Assembly (NCBI GenBank): GCA_022376465.1
Contig: JACDTU010000003.1
Coordinates: 1,798,001 to 1,862,000, forward strand
From: Cubamyces lactineus
Taxonomy: Eukaryota; Basidiomycota; Agaricomycetes; Polyporales; Polyporaceae
Length of the DNA: 64,000 nt
Direction: 5' to 3'
A model generated the notes under the pieces. The model saw only the letters and a program-made list of their open reading frames with translations, was not told the DNA's origin and searched no databases. Made by a program: the position numbers and the translations under genes. Below, piece after piece: positions 56,598 to 64,000 of the stretch (within the stretch, counting starts at the first letter, position 1; every line of letters begins with the position of its first letter).

Positions 56598-59500
56598 TCA
56601 GTTAGCAAACTTGGCGCGCCTGTTGGACACAGCGGAAAGCACGCTCGGCGCTTTCGCGAGCTTCGCGTTCGACTTCCCAGACGTGGAGGAAGAAGCGGCC
56701 GAAGGTCGGGCACCCTTGAAGGAGCCGCTGCCACTCTTAGATTTCGCGTGGCCCGTAACCGCTGCAGACCCGCCGGTGTTGCGGCCCACGACACCCGCCG
56801 TCCGCGACGAGTTCTCCGACTTGGCCCAGCGCGCGAGCCTCGCGCGGTCTCCCTCGCCCATAGCCGCCGTCTTCTCCTACGCGGGTCGTAAGCCAGTTGT
56901 TCGGGACGCAATAGACTCGTGTGGCTCACCTGTGAACGGTTCGTGGTCCCACGGGTTGTACTGGTGACTGCGTCGGCGGCCACCTCTCTCACTCGCATCT
57001 CGACGTCCATCTCGTCATCGCTGTCTCCGCCGTCCTCGACCCAGGACGTATCATGGGGATTGAAGGCCTGAGCCTCCTTCTGTGTCCGAGTGTCAGCGAA
57101 AGTTACGATAACGATTATTATGCGGATATATCTTACCTCTGCCCTGGCAGCCTCCCGAAGCTGCTCGCGCAAACTCTCAGCGGTCACGACTTCTCGTTCC
57201 TCTTCGCTTTCCGGCTCCTGAGTGTCCAGGTCCATCACGTCCTGCTTTAGGTGGGCGAAGTCATCGTCATCCTCATGCGCTGCGTTGTACTCCTTCGCGA
57301 ACGCCTGAGTCTCCTCATTTTGAGCTGGATAGCTTGGTCAGACAGTTGGTCAACGCGAGGTGATAGACGGGCGACACACCTAGCGCAGCGATATTGTCGT
57401 TCTGTACGCGCCGCTTCTTGCCCTTCCGCCTGATCTTCCCGGCCTCCTCGTCGCTCTCAGAACCACTGTCCTCAAAGCCAATACCATAGTCTTTGCGCTT
57501 CACGCGGAACTTGCCCTGAATGGCGTCCAGATGGACCTTCTCTAGCGCCTTATCGTCCTCCTCCTGGTGCTCTCTAATCCGTGGTCAACCTCCGCGACAC
57601 CCAACGATGCGCAGCTGACGCCTGGTACTTACCGGACTTTCTCCAGTACGGCCTCCTCTGCAAGCGTCTTCTCGTCAATCTCCTTGTCATCGACCAGCTC
57701 AGCCAGCACCTGGTCTTGATCCTCTCCGTCTTCCTCGTCATCGTCATCCTTCCGCTTGGCCCCGAAGCCAAACGCTGCGTCGTCGTCGGACTCTTCTGCC
57801 TCTCCCTCAATGAAGGCTGATCGCTCCAGCTTCTGCTTGGGCTTCAGCTTCGGCGAGGGCGCACGGCGGCCCAGGACATCGAATGCGTTCCTGGGCTTCG
57901 TCACAGCAGGCGATGAGTTATGGACAGGTGTGGGCGACTCGCTGCGTCTCCGCAACCGGCGACGGGGCAAGTTCTCGTCGATATCATCTTCGTCATCGTC
58001 GTCGGGAGCTTGCGACAGCAACGGTGCAAGGGGCTTGCGCACGGACGATAGCAAGGTGGCTGGCGAGGAGAGCCGCAGACTCGTGAACTGGCTGGGCGTC
58101 ATCATGTTCAGCGGACTTCTGATCTGTGGTCGGGTCTGCGTCAAGAAGCTGTGCCGGATTGTGAGTATATGGGACAGTCAAAGATTCAATGCAGCACTCT
58201 CACCCATTCTCGTCGACGAACAGTTGAGGCTTTGGCTCGTCCAAAGCAGCTTGGTGTTCCTGGACGACCAGCTCCTGCTCCTTCTCAAAGAGCTCGTCGG
58301 CCTTCTTCACCAGACTCTGATCCACCTCGAGAACCGGTCGTACACCGGTATCCATAGTCAACGAGATATCGTCGTCTTGCTGGGCAGCCTTCAGCTTCTC
58401 GAAACCACCGCCCTGCATCGCAATCCGCATCAGTGCATTGCCTATGATATCGTTGACATCACTTACACCTTCCTGAGTGAAAAACTGAGAGAATCCACCA
58501 CCTCCTCCGATGGGCAAGACCTCCTCTAAGAGTTCAGGGCTGGAAGCCCGTGCACGTTGTTTGCCTTTGTTGGACAATGAGAAGGCTGGCTCGAGACCAC
58601 CTCCACCGCTCAAGGCCATCGGAGAGGCTTCAAGAATAGGGTCAGCAGCCGCGGGTGGGGGGCTGCTCAGGCGAAGAGGCCCAGGGGTCGGTCCAAGAAC
58701 GAATGGATCATCGCTATCCTCATCGTCTGGTGGGAGCTCCTTCAGCGGCGAGCGGACTCCGTCGGCCGTGCTCCTTGCTGCTGGTGAACCCTGCGCTGAT
58801 GGTACAAACAGCGAGCCGAAGCCACGACTCATACGGAGGGAGAAGCTGGGAGACTGCACAGCGACGATGGTATTCTCCTTGTTCTCGCCCCGATCGAAGC
58901 TCAGCCGGATGTCGTTCTCCTTGTCTGTACCGTCCTCGGTACGTTCTCCCACTGAAGATATGGAGCCGCGGTGAGGGTTCGAGCGATCCTCATCCATTGC
59001 GTCTTCCGCCTGGCGCGATTGCGCGGGACGTGGAAGGGAGGACTCGGGTGCGAGGCTGGCGCTCAATGGTGGTGGGCCGTTCTCGACGTCTTCCTCGTCG
59101 TCCGAAACGACTGCCACAATGGGCCTATGTCGGGCATTCACAAGGGAACGACGTTGGCGAGGAGCGACGAATGGGTTCTCATTTTCACCTTCGTCGTCCG
59201 CCTGGTCTCCTGGGTCACCCCGCGAGGGACCGGGCATGATATTTTCGTCGCCTTCGCCTTCGGACTGTTGCGAGCGACGTTCTGCTTCATCGTCGCCAGG
59301 CCGGTAATCATCGTCGCTGTCATCGTCGCCTGCCATATCTGCGTCCTCGGTATTGCCATGGGCCTTCTGCTTCTCCACAATAGCCTTGAGCAGCTCCCCG
59401 GGTGCTATGGATGTAACTCCATCCCCAGGCTGCTGCTTGATCTTCCCACCGCGACGCTTCCAATCCTCCTCTTTCTCCCTGACGATCCTCTGGGCGGCGT

Positions 59501-61151
59501 TGGCGTTCCGGTGCAAGAGGATCCTATTGAGCGTCATGGGCTCGCTGATTACATTGGCAGACTGTTGCTTGCTACTCGGCGCGACGAATTTAGATGCGGC
59601 CGCGATTTCCAATAGGCGACGTGTTTCGTGTTCGTCCCTTACCGATAGTGATGCATGTGCGCGACGAGGAGCAGCCATGGCAAGTTGTTTCTGTCGTGCT
59701 TTCGATGGATGAATTCCATGCATGGCCATCACGCGCCGGGCTCGTTCCTCGTCATGTACGACGGTCTGGGGGTCGTCAGCTATGACCAAGTCGTCGTCAC
59801 TGTCGTCCGCTGCGCCTGACATTGCATTCCGCTGCTCTAGTGCACGCTTCTTGAGCTCCAGCGCAGCGCGGCGAGTCTCCTCTTCGCCCCGCTTCTTCTC
59901 GTCCTGCTGCTTGAACGCAGATACGTCGGGGAAGTCGTCGTCCGAATCCCCTGAACCTCCGAGAAGACCATTCGGCTTGAACTCTGCGTTGACGGAACCG
60001 CTCGAAGACGCTTGTTTGAGGTCATATTCAGCTCGTGCGCCAGGAGAAGAAAAGGTTTGTATCGGGTCAGACGGTGGCGGAGACATCTTCCCTCGTGTGA
60101 TAGACGGGCGTATGCTATCGCAATGGCTCTGTCAGTGCATTGCGACCTGGAGAAATGAAAGGACGCCGACAGTTCCAATAGATCTCCCAGGCGATAGGCA
60201 TTCTGCTGCATACGCGGGACAGAAACGGGCTGCTCTGCAACGATTCGCGCAGTGGCCTTCTTCGTCTCAAGCTGCTCTTTCTTCGTAGGAGCCTGTAGCA
60301 TTATGGAGCTCAGCTTAGTGACTGAGCGGCGTAACTGGCATTATTATACTGACCTTAACGCGCTTTGGGGCATTAGACGCCTTCCTCTTCTTCCGCTTGT
60401 CCGCGAAGGAAATCTGGGAACCCGAAGCTAACTCCTCGCTGGCCTCAAATTGCAATGGGTTGACGGCCCTCTGCTTTCCTTTTCCTTTCTTGTCCTGCAT
60501 TTCAATAGAGGTGGGAGGCGTTGGTGAGGACTGTGCTTGGGGTGTATTGATAGGGTGGCGTGGGGAAGACTGAGGGGTGGCCGGTCGATCCTCCGTCTCT
60601 GAGTCAGGTTCTGAGGCAAGCACAGCTCCGACCCTACGAGCCGTGCGGTTGTGAACAATTACAGAGGATGGTCGAGAGGAGTTGGTCAACGAGGACAGTG
60701 TGCCACCAAAGGGGTCTGCCACCGCCCCGTCCTCAGGAGACGCCGGCCGAGTGGGTACAGTTGCTCTGCCCTCAGAAGGCTTAGCATAGGGTGCTCGCGC
60801 GCTTGGGTCCGCGTCCAGCTCAAAATTGCCTGCATCTATCTGCCTTAGCGTATCTTGCCAGGCGAAATGGTATTTTGAGGGACTCCGGTCAGGTTCATCT
60901 TCGTCATCGTCTTCAGGAGCGTTTGCTTCCGCAGCATGTGAACCCAGAGGAGACGATTTCCACGCGTCGACGTCGTCAGAGCTAGGTGGTACATCATTGT
61001 CCAGAGCTAGTGAGGTAGAAGAGTAGGAGTCTTCATGCGAGTCAATACTAGTATTTGCGCCATCGAAGGACATTTCATGGTCGGACGTGTCGCGTCGGCG
61101 GCCGTAAGTTCTGTTCGCCCGCCGAATGACTGGGGAAGGGGAGCGCGACAT
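56598..61151 (-). CDS. MRC1: Replication-checkpoint mediator Mrc1 (claspin)
   Basis: Mrc1 travels with the replisome, links Mec1/ATR signalling to Rad53/Cds1 and promotes fork speed. The start MSRSPSPVIRRANRTYGRRR lies in a first exon of about 800 bp rich in Ser, Asp and Glu. KKEQLETKKATARIVAEQPV is the conserved N-terminal claspin block. The large central exon (about 58200-60090) has SSPGARAEYDLKQ-type and TLNRILLHRNANAAQRIVRE segments. The Mrc1-like domain follows: FEKEQELVVQEHQAALDEPK, then LEKVREHQEEDDKALEKVHL and the acidic AELVDDKEIDEKTLAEEAVL. KRKDYGIGFEDSGSESDEEA and a basic Gly/Ser-rich tail end at 56598. Several introns. The gene is intrinsically disordered and charged, as the family is. 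It is head-to-head with RPL3. Confidence 0.9.
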
Positions 61152-61883
61152 TCGGTGTTTATATGTGTATTAAGTTGTCCAGACAGTAGTATGTGGCCGT
61201 CGAAGAGTATAGAAAAGCAGCACAGAGGTAGAGGAGGTTCACGGTAGGCGTTAGGCGAGACAACTCCCCCGCCTTCGTGCGCGGCATCGAGCGCTCACAA
61301 TTGTGACCTGGATGTGACAAGCGCGTTTTAGGCAACTCGCGACGCGTCTTGGGCGCTTCTACCATGCATGACGCGTGTGCGGGCACGAGAGGTCAGAAGT
61401 TTTGTCTAGTAGATTATATATTAGCGCACCCTTGTAGTGTATACGACACTGAATTACATCGCATTACTATCTCCAGGTTATGTAACCGGAAGGACGACAC
61501 TTGATAGTGAAGTGAAAGCCGAAGCGAGCTGCTTTGGTAGCGTTGTATTATCTCAAGCTATCATGTTCGCCTACAACTGCAGGTCTCTGCCTGATCAATT
61601 TCGTGAAATCGGAATCAAGGAGCATCGTGCATAGAGAGGTGATCGTCAAGTTCAAACGAGTGCTGCAAGGTGCTGTAGCTGGATTTACCGTTCTTACTGA
61701 GATCGAGAAGCGAGATCAAGCCCGATCAGATCGTTTAGCGCTCGTAGCTCGGTTGGTACGGGCCGAAAACTCACCTTCTATTCTTGGTTGTACTATACAG
61801 TTCTCTCAGCCACCGCCACTTTCCGTGCTAGAATCTCAGGTGAATACCCTCAACGACACCGACGCCCTCAAGACCTCCTCAAA
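61152..61883. promoter_or_regulatory. Divergent region, MRC1/RPL3
   Basis: 732 bp between starts. The RPL3 side (61400-61883) is AT-richer with a TATATATTAG run near 61425, and the bases before the ATG (CCTCAAAATG) fit a strong context. The reading frames here are chance. Confidence 0.45.
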
Positions 61884-63373
61884 ATGAGGTACGTTATGCC
61901 GTTCTACGCTAATAAACGTCGCTAACGAAAGTTCACAGTCACCGTAAGGTCCGTAGAGACATATTCCAGCCTCGAGGGCGAATTTCTGACTTTACGACCT
62001 ACAGTACGAAGCCCCTCGTCACGGTTCGCTTGGTTTCCTGCCCCGCAAGCGTGCTGCGCGCCACCGCGGAAAGGTCAAGGCGTTCCCTAAGGTACGTGAA
62101 AAAGATGGACAAGGAGAAGTTGGTATTGAGGGAAAATGGTGGGATAGGATGACCCCAAGAAGCCCGTCCACTTGACGGCTATCATGGGCTACAAGGCTGG
62201 TATGACCCACGTTGTCCGTGACCTTGACCGTCCTGGATCCAGTAAGTTGTCTCGGAAATCTCACTATCACTGCCCATGCCGATATTTGTACAGAGATGCA
62301 CAAGCGCGAGGTCGTGGAGGCGGTCACGATTGTCGAGACTCCCCCGATGATCGTTGTCGGTGTTGTCGGCTACGTCGAGACTCCCCGTGGTCTCCGTACC
62401 CTCACCACTGTCTGGGCGACCCACCTTTCCGACGAGCTCAAGCGTCGCTTCTACAAGAACTGGTACCGTTCCAAGAAGAAGGCGTTCACCCGCTACGCCA
62501 AGAAGCACGCCGAGGACGGCGGCAAGTCCACTGAGCGCGAGCTCGAGCGCATCCGCAAGTACTGCACTGTCGTCCGTGTCCTTGCACACACGCAGATCCG
62601 CAAGACCGGTCTCTCCCAGAAGAAGGCGCACCTTATGGAGATCCAGGTCAACGGTGGCTCTATCGCCGACAAGGTTGCCTTCGCGCACGGTCTTTTCGAG
62701 AAGCCCGTGGAGGTCGGCTCTGTCTTCGAGCAGGACGAGGTCGTCGACGTGATTGCGGTGACTAAGGGTCATGGTTTCGAGGGTGTCACCCACCGTTGGG
62801 GTACGAAGAAGCTTCCTCGCAAGACTCACAAGGGTCTCCGCAAGGTCGCTTGTATCGGTGCATGGCACCCTTCGAAGGTCATGTTCTCCGTTGCCCGTGC
62901 TGGTCAAAGTATGTATACCAGGCACTCTCAGGTACAACAGTACACTAACTATGACATCTAGACGGTTACCACCACCGTACGGAGCTCAACAAGAAGATTT
63001 ACCGTATCGGCAGCGGGTCGGACGAGGCCAACGCGTCTACTGAGCACGATATCACCAAGAAGGCGATCACCCCCATGGGTGGCTTCCCTCACTACGGTAT
63101 TGTCAAGAACGACTTCCTCATGTTGAAGGGTTCCATCCCCGGCACGAAGAAGCGTGTCATCACCATTCGCAAGTCCCTCATGGTCCACACCTCTCGCCGG
63201 GATCTCGAGAAGGTCCAGCTCAAGTTCATCGACACCTCGTCGAAGTTCGGCGTAAGTGCAATCCGCTGGATGTTCTACTACCTCCAACTCACACACCCTG
63301 TCCACAGCACGGCGCGTTCCAGACTGCCGAGGAAAAGGCTGCGTTCCTGGGAACGCTCAAGGCCCGGGCTTAA
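61884..63373 (+). CDS. RPL3: 60S ribosomal protein uL3
   Basis: A large-subunit protein near the peptidyl-transferase centre. By-eye exons are 61884-61888, 61939-61948, 62005-62091, 62148-62241, 62294-62908, 62962-63251 and 63308-63373. They give [20 protein letters not shown], then [20 protein letters not shown] and [17 protein letters not shown]. The central extension contains [20 protein letters not shown] and [13 protein letters not shown], with the conserved His of the W-finger region present. It ends [11 protein letters not shown]. Highly biased codons, mostly C- or G-ending, fit strong expression. The first exon has five coding bases and the second only ten, typical of 5'-clustered introns in fungal ribosomal protein genes. 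No oddity in the protein. Confidence 0.97.
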
Positions 63374-64000
63374 TCGCTCTCCTCCTCCATACCTTCATCC
63401 TTCTCTTTACCGTTATGCTACACAGTCCATGCTATGCTTTGTATTGCCCAATGACATGACGCTCGCTTCTGACTTGAAGCATCACGGTTGTACATCATCC
63501 ATATCTTGTGTGAGCTTGAAGTATAACCCCTCACCCCCATATGAGCGTGATCTGCATCGTTAAGCAACCGTCCATGTCTGAGTGAATATGTGGGCGAAGG
63601 CCTTACTCTGGTGTTAGGGGATGCCGCGAGAGTAAGCCACGATTGGGTGGATGCTGAAGTCAGACGCATTGAGCCAATCGGCACACAGGGAATGAAATTG
63701 GCGCCCAAGCCCGCTTTGCGAAAAAGTGAGTGACGCTGGCGGCGACGAGCTCGTTCCTTTCCGCCGTGTCCACTACGCCTCCTTCCCCAGACACGTGTGT
63801 CTGGCTTCTCTGCTGCGTCTCTCCGGTATATTGTCACACTATTGCGTAGCCGAATGTTGCTCACACCGGTTGGACAGGTGTACGACAACACCACGCTGGC
63901 GCGTCACCGCGTCTACTAACACGGTGGTGCTGGTTTGTCGTGTCGCGGTGTGTACTACTTTTTCACCTTTAATGTCGACATCTCTGACTCCGAGTTAGGA
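63374..64000. other. Right edge, no gene recognised
   Basis: The RPL3 3' UTR lies at the start. A minus-strand open frame at 63418-63894 is Arg/Ser-rich without similarity. No RNA gene or repeat is seen before the window ends. Confidence 0.4.

Noticed and set aside
58655..59615. Two long plus-strand frames over MRC1
   Set aside because: Antisense to the Asp/Glu/Ser-rich central MRC1 exon, which carries the claspin motifs.
63418..63894. A 158-codon minus-strand frame at the right edge
   Set aside because: Arg/Ser-rich product without motifs, overlapping the RPL3 3' UTR; it looks like chance in GC-rich DNA.

Overview
This window looks like nuclear DNA of a filamentous basidiomycete, most probably an Agaricomycete and perhaps a polypore. 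Genes are dense and lie on both strands. Most have several exons separated by 50-70 nt GT-AG introns, and coding DNA is GC-rich. Several families point to this group: a DUF6533 seven-helix protein, a secreted double-psi beta-barrel protein, a GH88/GH105-like glycosidase and a basidiomycete-style Loa1 acyltransferase. There are no operons, Shine-Dalgarno sites, rRNA genes or convincing tRNA genes. All exon models were spliced by eye, so terminal exons and starts are the least certain parts.

Layout: 0-3.2 kb is the accessory part. It holds a 389 bp miniature inverted-repeat transposon and two tandem GNAT acetyltransferase paralogues. From 3.3 to 17.3 kb come aspartyl aminopeptidase, UTP12 (small-subunit processome), a secreted barrel protein with a histone-H1-like tail, a YHR112C-like PLP enzyme, a Loa1/Vps66-like acyltransferase, a Tvp38-like Golgi protein and a syntaxin-18/Ufe1 SNARE. 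From 17.3 to 18.7 kb I see no solid gene. From 18.7 to 26 kb are the DUF6533 protein, the core spliceosomal SmG protein, a disordered RGG-box protein and MDM10 (ERMES complex). From 26 to 32.2 kb is one large DDX60/Ski2-type helicase, followed by a small RecA-paralogue-like unknown, PEX12 and a PHO81-like SPX-ankyrin-GDPD phosphate sensor. From 39.5 to 52.6 kb are an ABC half-transporter, GTP cyclohydrolase I and the 7.4 kb THO2 gene. From 53.7 to 63.4 kb are the glycosidase, a small secreted-type protein, the claspin homologue MRC1 and ribosomal protein uL3 (RPL3).

Many genes are head-to-head pairs sharing 0.3-0.7 kb: aminopeptidase/UTP12, barrel protein/PLP enzyme, LOA1/TVP38, SmG/RGG protein, MDM10/DDX60-like and MRC1/RPL3. 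Functional themes are RNA metabolism (UTP12, SmG, THO2, DDX60-like, RPL3), membrane and organelle biology (LOA1, TVP38, UFE1, MDM10, PEX12, ABC transporter) and secreted proteins (barrel protein, glycosidase, small secreted protein). Nothing suggests a biosynthetic cluster. The most unusual items are the TA-flanked MITE with six symmetrical octamers, the GNAT pair whose four internal exons have identical lengths, and the secreted barrel protein carrying a 27 bp repeat that encodes an S/TPKK-type tail.
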